From CAYWBI01 sp964456445 (lineage in GTDB: Bacteria > Calditrichota > Calditrichia > Calditrichales > J004), in contig CAYWBI010000049.1 of the NCBI GenBank assembly GCA_964456445.1, positions 1 to 22,083 on the forward strand: 22,083 nucleotides of DNA, in the 5' to 3' direction. Shown one piece after another: positions 15,799 through 22,083 of the stretch. The translations under genes were made by a program, and so were the position numbers. Under the pieces are notes generated by a model, which was not told the DNA's origin, did not search any database, and worked only from the letters and a program-made list of their open reading frames with translations. Within the stretch, counting starts at the first letter, position 1. Each line of letters starts with the position of its first letter.

Positions 15799-15920
15799 TG
15801 GATTTGCTTAAATCAATTTTAACCGGTTTGGTTTTGAGCGGGCAGGGCATATTTTCCCACCATTATAAATATTTTGGACAATATCCAAAATCCTGATATG
15901 TTACAGGGCTTTCCGTTTAA
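15799..15920. repeat. Direct repeat A (122 bp) left of the nuclease cassette
   Basis: This copy matches 17428-17551 with nine substitutions and two single-base indels (about 91% identity by hand alignment). The first 43 bases, ending GAGCGG, are identical. Inside are GATTT-GCTT-AAATC, AACCGGTT and TTTTGGA-CAATA-TCCAAAA palindromes. The match stops sharply after CCGTTTAA. It lies 30 bp past the end of the nuclease gene. Confidence 0.9.
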
Positions 15921-15950
15921 GGCGCGGATACAATTTGCTGTAATTGGGTT

Positions 15951-17000
15951 TTATCCATCTTTATTTTGGTTTTTTTCTAATATGTTTTGCATTTCTTTTT
16001 CAAAATCTTCCTTTTTAGGCAGATAAAGTTGATACTTACTAACAAAAAGTTTGTTGCTGATATTTTGGGTCGCGTATTCCATTAAGATTTGGTCTTTGTA
16101 TGCACCAAGCACAATACCTATTTGCTCATTGTCGCTATCTGTATTTTCTTCTTTCTTAAAGTAGTTTAGGTACAGGTTCATCTGGCCTACATCCTGATGA
16201 TTTATCTCGCCTCTTTTCAAATCAATAATTACAAAGCATTTTAAAATTCTGTGATAAAAAACCAGGTCAACAGAGAAATATCGCCCGCCAATGTGCATGT
16301 GGTATTGCCGTTTGATAAAGGCAAACCCTTTTCCAAGTTCCAATAAAAAGTGCTGTATATTTTCAATTATCTGATCTTCGAGTTCCCCCTCCAGATACTT
16401 TTCTTTTTGTGGAAGGTTTAAAAATTCAAGTATATAGGGGTCTTTGATTATATCTTCAGGATTTTGTAATTGCTGGCCTTGTTCAGCTAATTTTAATATG
16501 CCTTCTTTATCTTTACTTAGCGCCAAACGCTGAAAGAGCATGCTCTTCATCTGGCGCTTAAGTTCACGCACGCTCCAGTTTTCTTTCTGGCATTGCTTAA
16601 GATAAAAATTAAATTCCAGATCAGAATCCGCTTTAAGGATTTCAAAATAATGTGACCAGGATAATATGTGAGGCGCAGTCTCACTAATTTTAAATTTTCC
16701 AGACGCTGTCTGGAAATTGGGGAACGCCAGGTAGAATTTTCTCATATAAGTAAGGTTGGAACGGCTAAATCCTTTACCGTAATTTATCGTAAGGTCTTTT
16801 GACAGATTTTTTAGTAACTCCGTGCCATAGTCAGCCCTGATTTCACCTTTCTGTTCAAATTCCACTATATGCCTGCCGATCTGCCAATAGGTTATTAACA
16901 AAACGGTGTTTATTTTTACGGCAACATGCTTTCTGCTTTCAGCAAGCAAATTTCCAATCGAATCGATGAGATTAAGGTAAAGCGTATTTTCTATTTTCAT
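15951..17000 (-). CDS. DUF1016/YhcG-family PDDEXK nuclease
   Basis: A 349-residue protein. Residues 1-150 form the DUF1016 N-terminal helical domain (INTVLLITYWQIGRHIVE, YGTELLKNLSKDLTINYGKGFS, LSWSHYFEIL). Residues about 185-330 are a PDDEXK nuclease with Asp245 in SVDLVFYH and DLK (260-262), where relatives usually have ELK. Such proteins are predicted DNA endonucleases found beside type I restriction and other defence genes. The ATG start lies 17 bp after the stop of the broken upstream gene on the same strand, so both probably came from one operon. No strong ribosome binding site is visible. Base composition is AT-richer than the flanking genes, consistent with transfer. It is full length with no frameshift, so it may still be active. 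Confidence 0.88.
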   Translation of the reverse strand: MKIENTLYLNLIDSIGNLLAESRKHVAVKINTVLLITYWQIGRHIVEFEQKGEIRADYGTELLKNLSKDLTINYGKGFSRSNLTYMRKFYLAFPNFQTASGKFKISETAPHILSWSHYFEILKADSDLEFNFYLKQCQKENWSVRELKRQMKSMLFQRLALSKDKEGILKLAEQGQQLQNPEDIIKDPYILEFLNLPQKEKYLEGELEDQIIENIQHFLLELGKGFAFIKRQYHMHIGGRYFSVDLVFYHRILKCFVIIDLKRGEINHQDVGQMNLYLNYFKKEENTDSDNEQIGIVLGAYKDQILMEYATQNISNKLFVSKYQLYLPKKEDFEKEMQNILEKNQNKDG

Positions 17001-17017
17001 TGTTCTGTAAAGGTTTC

Positions 17018-17338
17018 CTATATTACCATTTCCGGTGAAATATTTAAATCCAGTCCCTGTACGGGCTGGGATTCCGAATCTTCCATTTCGGGCATGTCAT
17101 ACTTTTTGATGAATGCAAGCAGCAGGTTGTCAGCTTGGGTATAAGTAATCTGCCTTTAGTCCGATTGTGCCAGGATTTTTATTTCCTTTAGGTCATTTAA
17201 ATAGGGCTGTAAAGTAAAATATCCGGAAGAACGGAAATAACCAACAATGGAAAAAAAGTTTTTCACCTTCTCGATAATGCTTGTGAACTCGTCGAAAAAG
17301 TTTCGCTTACTTGTATTTGTAAAAGATTTTATCGACAA
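17018..17338 (-). pseudogene. Broken gene, N-terminus like PLD-domain helicases
   Basis: From a TTG at 17338 with AAGGTG upstream, a 60-residue reading frame runs to a TAA at 17156-17158. The peptide has a helix, then NFFSIVGYFRSSGYFTLQPYL and a strand KEIKIL. This resembles the start of phospholipase-D-like domains at the N-terminus of some SNF2-type helicases in defence loci. Beyond the TAA the same frame stays open for 45 codons, carrying DNLLLAFIKKYDMPEMED and ending LNISPEMVI at TAG 17018-17020, directly ahead of the nuclease gene. I read this as a gene that lost its middle by deletion, leaving head and tail. Alternatives: a short intact peptide gene and an unrelated tail. The family call is from pattern memory. 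Confidence 0.42.
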
Positions 17339-17427
17339 TTTAGTGTCACCTTTGTGAGCACGAAAAATGAAAGAGATTTAGTGAATATATAGGCGCCAGG
17401 CAATCAAGACACTTTTAAAATACACTT

Positions 17428-17551
17428 TGGATTTGCTTAAATCAATTTTAACCGGTTTGGTTTTGAGCGGCCAGGGTATGTTCATCCGCCGTTATAAAAT
17501 ATTTTGGACAATATCCCAAAATCCTGATATGTTACAGGGTTTTCCGTTTAA
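17428..17551. repeat. Direct repeat B (124 bp) right of the nuclease cassette
   Basis: The partner of repeat A in the same orientation, with the same three palindromes. The TTTTGG/CCAAAA stem has one extra C. It begins 90 bp upstream of the broken gene's start and ends 73 bp before the EamA gene, so it may also lie in promoter DNA for both. Confidence 0.9.
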
Positions 17552-17624
17552 AAAACAGAGTTTTTAAAATGACTGCCCCATAATTTTGATCAAGGGCGCA
17601 ACCCATCACTAAAAAGAACAATTC

Positions 17625-18488
17625 ATGCGTTTTAAAGGTGATATCTTACTGCTCATCGCGGCCCTGATCTGGGGCAGCGCTTTTGTGGCCCAGCGTATTG
17701 GCGCGGAACATGTGGGCGTTTTTCTGTTTAACGGCAGCCGCTTTTTACTCGGCAGTATTCTCCTGCTTGTGGTCCTGGCGCTGCGCCGGGAAAAATTTAC
17801 ATCATCCAATTTTAAGGCCTTTTTTTTCCCGGGATTGATTCTTTATGTGGCCAGCGCCCTGCAGCAGGCCGGGATGGCTTATACCTCCGCGGGCAACGCC
17901 GGGTTCATCACCGGTCTGTATGTGATTTTTGTACCGGCGATTGCAGCGATCAGTTTAAAAACAAAAATCCGTTTCCAGGTTTGGCTTGGCGCCCTGCTGG
18001 CCGTGGCCGGTCTTTTTCTGCTGAGTATCAATGGCGTCTTCCGTATCGAAAAAGGCGATGCCCTGATCATGGGCAGCGCGCTTTTTTGGGCTTTCCATGT
18101 GCTGGTCATCGCCAAATATGCCCTGCAGGTCCCTGCCCTGCAACTGGCAGCGGGCCAATTTTTTATCTGTGGAATGCTCAATGTCTTTAGCGGTTTGCTG
18201 ATCGGCGGTCAATCCACGGGCGGTCTCTCCGAAGCCCTCTATCCGATTTTATATACCGGGATATTTTCCACGGCCATTGCCTTTACCCTGCAGGTGGCGG
18301 GACAACGGCTTACCCAGGCCAGCGATGCGGCCATTATCATGAGCTTGGAAGCGGCTTTTGCCGCCTTATTCGGCTATCTCATTTTGAATGAAATTTTAAA
18401 CACACGGCAGGCCATCGGCGTTAGCCTGATGTTTTCCGGGATGCTCTTGTCGCAAATCCGTTTTAAAAAAACGCAAAAAGTCCAATAA
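17625..18488 (+). CDS. EamA-family (DMT) transporter
   Basis: A 287-residue inner-membrane transporter with ten hydrophobic segments in two EamA repeats (about 5-135 and 145-280). The first begins LLLIAALIWGSAFVAQRIG, the classic EamA opening, and the second repeat has LEAAFAALFGYLILNE near 243-258. Family members export metabolites or amino acids, or take up nucleotide sugars, so the cargo cannot be predicted. The ATG has no strong ribosome binding site. It lies 73 bp after direct repeat B. The M61 peptidase gene follows after 22 bp, suggesting one operon. GC content is clearly higher than in the nuclease cassette. Confidence 0.9.
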   Translation: MRFKGDILLLIAALIWGSAFVAQRIGAEHVGVFLFNGSRFLLGSILLLVVLALRREKFTSSNFKAFFFPGLILYVASALQQAGMAYTSAGNAGFITGLYVIFVPAIAAISLKTKIRFQVWLGALLAVAGLFLLSINGVFRIEKGDALIMGSALFWAFHVLVIAKYALQVPALQLAAGQFFICGMLNVFSGLLIGGQSTGGLSEALYPILYTGIFSTAIAFTLQVAGQRLTQASDAAIIMSLEAAFAALFGYLILNEILNTRQAIGVSLMFSGMLLSQIRFKKTQKVQ

Positions 18489-18510
18489 CAGCACAGCTAA
18501 AAGAGGCGCC

Positions 18511-20286
18511 ATGCGTACATTATTTTTGTTTTTGATCACATTGTCCTTCACCATCCACTCCTATGGGGGGAGCATGCAGCTCGATTACACGCTTTCCTGG
18601 AAACAAGCCAACGCCCATTATTTTGATATCACAGTCCACGTATCGGGATCGCCAAGGAAGGCGACCTCCTTCCGTATCCCCGCCTGGCGCCCGGGGCGTT
18701 ATGTGATGCAAAATTTCACTAAAAATATTGTCGGGGTTACGGCGGAATCGGATTCTGGCGCTGCGCTGGTACTGCATCAAACGGATAAGGATACCTGGCA
18801 GGTACAAAATGGTAACAATAATGATTTTACCCTGCGGTACAAGGCCTATGCCTTTGAGCTGGATGCGGGCAACAGCTTTTTGGATGACAGCGAGGCCTAT
18901 ATCAATCCGGCAACCATGATGATGTATGTGCCCGGCCGGGAAACGGATCCACTTAGCCTCAAAATAGAGAAACCGGAAGACTGGAAAATAGCGCTGCCGT
19001 TGGACATGGCTAATGACGGTCGTTATCATGTGTCCGATTATCATACCCTTATAGATTCACCGATCCTGATCAGCCCCGATTTTAAGACATACCGTTTTCA
19101 TCATGAGGGGGCCACAATTGAGCTGGCGGTTCAGGGCGATGGGGTTTATCAGCCCGACTCTTTGATAGCGGATGTACGGAAAATCGTTACAACCGAAGCG
19201 GCCCTTTTTGGCGGTTTGCCCTTAAAACGCTATCTGTTTATCTATCACTTTATGTCCCGGCCCTTTGGTCACGGGGTGGAGCATAAAAACGCCACGTCCA
19301 TTGTCTTTGGTCCTGCCGATTTTAGTGTAAAGAGAAATTACAACCGTTTTCTGGGCGTTACCGCGCATGAATTTTTCCACGTCTGGAATGTGGAGCGTAT
19401 CCGACCGGAAAGCATTTACCTGCCGGATTATTCCAGGGAAGAATACAGCCACCTGATGTGGTTTTTTGAAGGCGTCACCAGTTATTATGACGATCTCGCA
19501 TTATGCCGGGCCGGTCTGTTAAACCCAAAGGCCTACCTGAAAGTTCTGGCCGGGAATATCCGCCGTTTTCAGCAAAATCCCGGGCATAAAATTACCAGCC
19601 CGGCCATGGCCTCCTTTCAAAGCTGGGGCAAATACAACGGCGCCCCACCTTACAGCAACGTCTCCTTTTATACAAGCGGTGCGGTCCTGGGTTTGCTTTT
19701 AGATTTTGAAATACGCGCTTTGACCGGGAATAAAAAATCGCTTGATGCGGTGATGCGCTATCTGTATCAAAATTATGCCCAAAAGGACAGGGGGGTGGGA
19801 GAAAATGATATCCGCCTGGCCATCGAGAAGGTAAGCGGTCATTCCTTTAAGGCTTTTTTTACGGATTATGTGCGGGGTACGAAGGATATTGATTTTGATC
19901 GCTTTTTGGATCATGCCGGTCTGTCATTAACGAAAGAACCCGATCCGGACAAAGCCTCTGCCTACCTTGGCCTAAGTGTTCAGGGCACCTATAATCGGGT
20001 TGTCAGAATGCTGCCCGGTTCACCTGCATTTAAAGCCGGGCTGGATATGAATGATGAACTCATCGCCATAAACGGTAAAAAAATCAACGAAGGCCAGCTT
20101 CCCCATCTGTTAAAGCAATATAGCCCAGGGGATGTTCTAACTGTTACCTGTTTTCATCACGCCAAACTCAAAGTCTGTAAAGTGACGCTTGGCGACGGAC
20201 ACAACAAAAAATGGAAAGTAAAATCCCTTAAGGATAAAAACGATTTACAAAAGACTATATATAGGGATTGGCTTAAAATCCGATAA
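18511..20286 (+). CDS. M61-family metallopeptidase with PDZ domain
   Basis: A 591-residue secreted or periplasmic zinc peptidase of the M61 (glycyl aminopeptidase) family. A signal peptide covers about residues 1-21. The N-terminal beta domain contains FRIPAWRPGRYVMQNF (54-69). The catalytic domain has the GHGVEHKNAT motif (253-262) and HEFFH (286-290) followed by WNVERIRP. The third zinc ligand is likely Glu320 in FFEGVTSYY. A PDZ domain occupies about 470-560 (LGLSVQG through LPGSPAFKAGL and DELIAINGKKI). All catalytic residues are present. It follows the EamA gene by 22 bp with AGAGG as ribosome binding site. No terminator is evident before the usp promoter that begins 9 bp after its stop. 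Confidence 0.94.
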   Translation: MRTLFLFLITLSFTIHSYGGSMQLDYTLSWKQANAHYFDITVHVSGSPRKATSFRIPAWRPGRYVMQNFTKNIVGVTAESDSGAALVLHQTDKDTWQVQNGNNNDFTLRYKAYAFELDAGNSFLDDSEAYINPATMMMYVPGRETDPLSLKIEKPEDWKIALPLDMANDGRYHVSDYHTLIDSPILISPDFKTYRFHHEGATIELAVQGDGVYQPDSLIADVRKIVTTEAALFGGLPLKRYLFIYHFMSRPFGHGVEHKNATSIVFGPADFSVKRNYNRFLGVTAHEFFHVWNVERIRPESIYLPDYSREEYSHLMWFFEGVTSYYDDLALCRAGLLNPKAYLKVLAGNIRRFQQNPGHKITSPAMASFQSWGKYNGAPPYSNVSFYTSGAVLGLLLDFEIRALTGNKKSLDAVMRYLYQNYAQKDRGVGENDIRLAIEKVSGHSFKAFFTDYVRGTKDIDFDRFLDHAGLSLTKEPDPDKASAYLGLSVQGTYNRVVRMLPGSPAFKAGLDMNDELIAINGKKINEGQLPHLLKQYSPGDVLTVTCFHHAKLKVCKVTLGDGHNKKWKVKSLKDKNDLQKTIYRDWLKIR

Positions 20287-20295
20287 AATTTTTTA

Positions 20296-20324
20296 TTGAC
20301 AACCGTAGGGAAAAACTGTAACAT
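20296..20324 (+). promoter_or_regulatory. Sigma70-type promoter of the usp gene
   Basis: TTGACA (20296-20301), then 17 bases, then TAACAT (20319-20324). The -35 box and spacing are ideal. It is 34 bases ahead of the ATG, so the leader is about 27 bases and includes the AAGGAGG ribosome binding site at 20345-20351. Confidence 0.75.
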
Positions 20325-20357
20325 TTTTATGGTATTTCAAAAACAAGGAGGCAAAAG

Positions 20358-21248
20358 ATGAAGGTTAAAAATATTCTCGTAGCTGTTGATTTTAGCCCGT
20401 TTTCCGAGGCTGCAACCAAATATGCCCTTTTCTTATCGCACAGATTTAAAGCCCATGTCACCTTGCTTCATGCCGTGGTTTTATTTGATGAAGACACATC
20501 GGACAATAAGTACCTTAAACAACTGGAAGATATTGCCCTTAAAAAGGAAGAAACATCCGCAAGCATGATGGAAAACCATCGTAAAAAAAACGATGAAAAT
20601 GGCGCGGATGTAAGTGTCAAAATAGTCCGTGGTGTTTCCGCATCGGACGCTATCCTTGATTTCATCAACTCGAACACGGCCAAAATTGATTTATTGGTGT
20701 TGGGGACCCATGGACGTACCGGGTTTAAAAAGTGGCTTTTTGGAAGCGTGGCCGAAAAGGTTCTTCGTCTCTCCCCGATACCTGTGCTGACTGTCCATAA
20801 GGTACCACAGGATATTACTATAAAAAATATATTAGTCCCCATCGATTTTTCTGAAAATTCCCGGCAGGCCATACCCGAAGCCCAAAACCTGGCGAAACTA
20901 TTTGGCGCACAGTTGCATTATATCCATGTTATCGAAGAGCAGCTTCATCCTTCCTTTCAGGTTATAGGCATTGAATCGATATTTGCCATCAACCCGGAAT
21001 TAAGACAAATAAGCCAGGATAAACTAATCGAGTTTTGTCATTCCGATAAACACAAGGGGAACTATGTGGTTATGGAGGGCGCTTCCGCGGAAACCATAAA
21101 AGAATATGCCGAAGAGCATGCGGTGGACCTTATTTTAATGGCCACCCATGGTTACACCGGCCTGGAGCATTTATTGCTTGGCTCTACCACCGAACGCCTG
21201 GTGCGGATTGCCCCTTGTCCCGTGCTGACTGTCGGGCGAAAGGAATAA
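20358..21248 (+). CDS. Two-domain universal stress protein (UspA family)
   Basis: A 296-residue tandem Usp. Domain 1 (1-147) starts KNILVAVDFSPFSEAA and carries the ATP-binding loop GTHGRTG (116-122) with GS at 129-130 and PIPVLTV. Domain 2 (155-292) starts KNILVPIDFSENS and has THGYTG (263-268), GS at 275-276 and PCPVLTV. Both loops fit the G-2x-G-9x-G(S/T) nucleotide-binding pattern, so both domains may bind ATP. Such proteins help cells survive starvation and oxidative or energy stress. The gene has its own strong promoter and a perfect AAGGAGG site and is probably highly expressed. It is likely monocistronic. Confidence 0.95.
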   Translation: MKVKNILVAVDFSPFSEAATKYALFLSHRFKAHVTLLHAVVLFDEDTSDNKYLKQLEDIALKKEETSASMMENHRKKNDENGADVSVKIVRGVSASDAILDFINSNTAKIDLLVLGTHGRTGFKKWLFGSVAEKVLRLSPIPVLTVHKVPQDITIKNILVPIDFSENSRQAIPEAQNLAKLFGAQLHYIHVIEEQLHPSFQVIGIESIFAINPELRQISQDKLIEFCHSDKHKGNYVVMEGASAETIKEYAEEHAVDLILMATHGYTGLEHLLLGSTTERLVRIAPCPVLTVGRKE

Positions 21249-21257
21249 ACCGCGAAT

Positions 21258-21317
21258 AGTGTCCGGGTAGAAAGCTCATTTAATTTTATGCGGGGATTTT
21301 ATGAGTGCCCGGACACT
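21258..21317. repeat. Long inverted repeat downstream of usp
   Basis: AGTGTCCGGG at 21258-21267 is inverted as CCCGGACACT at 21308-21317. The 40-base interior also pairs: CTCAT at 21275-21279 with ATGAG at 21301-21305. It begins 10 bp after the usp stop. It may shield or end the usp mRNA, although no U-tract follows, so I do not call it an intrinsic terminator. Confidence 0.6.
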
Positions 21318-21452
21318 TGTTCATAGTTACTGTTTATAACCTTCTGCACATTCCGAAAATTCCTTCCGGCTGTAATTGGATCAAAATTCTTTAGCTATAA
21401 TAAGAATAGATATTCAGGGACTTTTAACATCAATGATCCTAGAATTTATCAC

Positions 21453-21670
21453 GGTAGTGTCAAAAGTTTTTAATAATTATTTTCATAACTTTATTGTTTT
21501 CAATTCTTTCATGCAATTATCCTTCTCTCCCCCCTGTGATTGTGTATAGATCCGCAAATATTTATATCCATTATCGTTTCTATGCCTTATAAAAACCTAT
21601 ATTTACAACATTGTAAAGGAAACAACAAAATATGCTTTTTTCATTTTTTTATAAAATTTTTGACACTACC
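21453..21670. mobile_element. MITE-like element with terminal inverted repeats
   Basis: A 218-bp non-coding, AT-rich block whose ends match as inverted repeats. The left end reads GGTAGTGTCAAAAGTTTTTA (21453-21472). The right end read inverted is GGTAGTGTCAAAAATTTTAT (21651-21670). The outer 13 bases are identical. There is no open frame inside. The size and ends fit a miniature inverted-repeat transposable element or an IS deletion remnant. I see no target-site duplication in the flanks. Confidence 0.6.
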
Positions 21671-21690
21671 AACTTTTTATTTAAGATGCC

Positions 21691-22083
21691 AGGGCTACGC
21701 CCCTGATATATTAAATTGATTTTTCTTTCTACGAAGATTTTAGGGCTACGCCCCCTGATTTACTTTCTGTACTATCATTTTACATTCTGCAAAGATTTTA
21801 GGGCTACGCCCCCTGATTTACTTTCTGTACTATCATTTTACATCCTGCAATGATTTTAGGGCTACGCCCCCTGATTTACTTTCTGTACTATCATTTTACA
21901 TCCTGCNNNNNNNNNNNNNNNNNNNNNNNNNNNNNNNNNNNNNNNNNNNNNNNNNNNNNNNNNNNNNNNNNNNNNNNNNNNNNNNNNNNNNNNNNNNNNN
22001 NNNNNNAATGATTTTAGGGCTACGCCCTCTGATTTACTTTCTGTACTATCATTTTACATTCTGCAAAGATTTTAGGGCTACGC
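21691..22083. repeat. 58-bp tandem repeat array
   Basis: AGGGCTACGC recurs at 21691, 21742, 21800, 21858, 22016 and 22074. After the first, shorter and diverged unit (51 bp) the spacing is exactly 58. Each unit has the small hairpin GGGC-TAC-GCCC followed by CCTGATTTACTTTCTGTACT and an AT-rich part. Units vary by only a few bases (CATTCTGCAAAG versus CATCCTGCAATG; CCCCCT versus CCCTCT). The period is not a multiple of three and there is no long frame, so it is not coding. The array reaches the window edge and contains the assembly gap. Confidence 0.92.
21907..22006. other. Assembly gap of 100 N
   Basis: Exactly 100 N bases lie inside the tandem array. This is a conventional placeholder, so the real gap length and unit number are unknown. 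The units on the two sides are in register only if the gap length were real: 21858 to 22016 is 158 bases, not a multiple of 58, which supports an arbitrary gap size. Confidence 0.95.

Larger units (their letters stand above)
15799..17551. mobile_element. Putative nuclease cassette bounded by direct repeats
   Basis: A 1.5-kb AT-rich segment (15921-17427), with one DUF1016 nuclease gene and one broken gene, sits between direct repeats A and B. It is flanked by housekeeping genes of visibly higher GC. Recombination between the repeats would delete it cleanly and leave one copy. No transposase or integrase lies inside, so how it arrived is unknown. The repeats are too long and too diverged to be simple target-site duplications. 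Confidence 0.55.

Noticed and set aside
21440..21685. Target-site duplication around the MITE-like element
   Set aside because: The bases outside the two ends (ATTTATCAC and AACTTTTT) do not match at any usual length.
21691..22083. CRISPR array
   Set aside because: The whole 58-bp unit is repeated with only a few base changes, so there are no unique spacers. No cas gene is seen.
1..22083. tRNA or rRNA genes
   Set aside because: I saw no cloverleaf with a GGTTCGA-type T-loop and no rRNA-like sequence on either strand.

Overview
The window looks like part of a bacterial chromosome, probably from the Bacteroidota/Calditrichota/Ignavibacteriota side of the tree. The evidence is a DUF4369-TlpA lipoprotein (typical of Bacteroidota relatives), a Bax inhibitor-1 homologue with the MRSSNP-type N-terminus, an M61-PDZ peptidase and a stand-alone GroES. 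No rRNA or tRNA genes are visible, so phylum placement is an inference. Unlike many Bacteroidota, several genes have clear Shine-Dalgarno sequences and at least two TTGACA-type promoters can be proposed. Start codons are often TTG or GTG.

Positions 275-12934 are almost entirely minus-strand housekeeping genes. In transcription order (right to left) they are: a carbon-nitrogen hydrolase and a GAF-PP2C (RsbU-like) phosphatase; an ABC permease, a tandem-ATPase ABC protein and a DUF6483-like protein; 6-phosphofructokinase and a Dabb-domain protein; glutaredoxin and GroES; PTS enzyme I; a Bax inhibitor-1 membrane protein; a TlpA-type thiol-disulfide lipoprotein; and a small two-CxxC protein. Good intrinsic terminators follow groES and the Bax inhibitor gene. 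rpsU (S21) is a plus-strand singleton. Its terminator overlaps the end of the convergent acyl-CoA thioesterase gene. A minus-strand NAD(P)-binding epimerase-like gene with a DUF2867 tail follows.

The accessory part is 15.67-17.55 kb. A DUF1016/YhcG-type PDDEXK nuclease gene and what looks like the broken start of a PLD-domain/helicase gene lie between two direct repeats of 122 and 124 bp that are about 91% identical. Each repeat carries conserved small palindromes. This looks like a degraded defence or mobile cassette and is the most interesting thing here.

From 17.6 kb the plus strand carries an EamA transporter and an M61-PDZ peptidase (likely one operon), then a two-domain universal stress protein with its own strong promoter. 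The last 830 bp has no genes. It holds a long inverted repeat, a 218-bp MITE-like element with inverted ends starting GGTAGTGTCAAAA, and a 58-bp tandem repeat array broken by a 100-N assembly gap.
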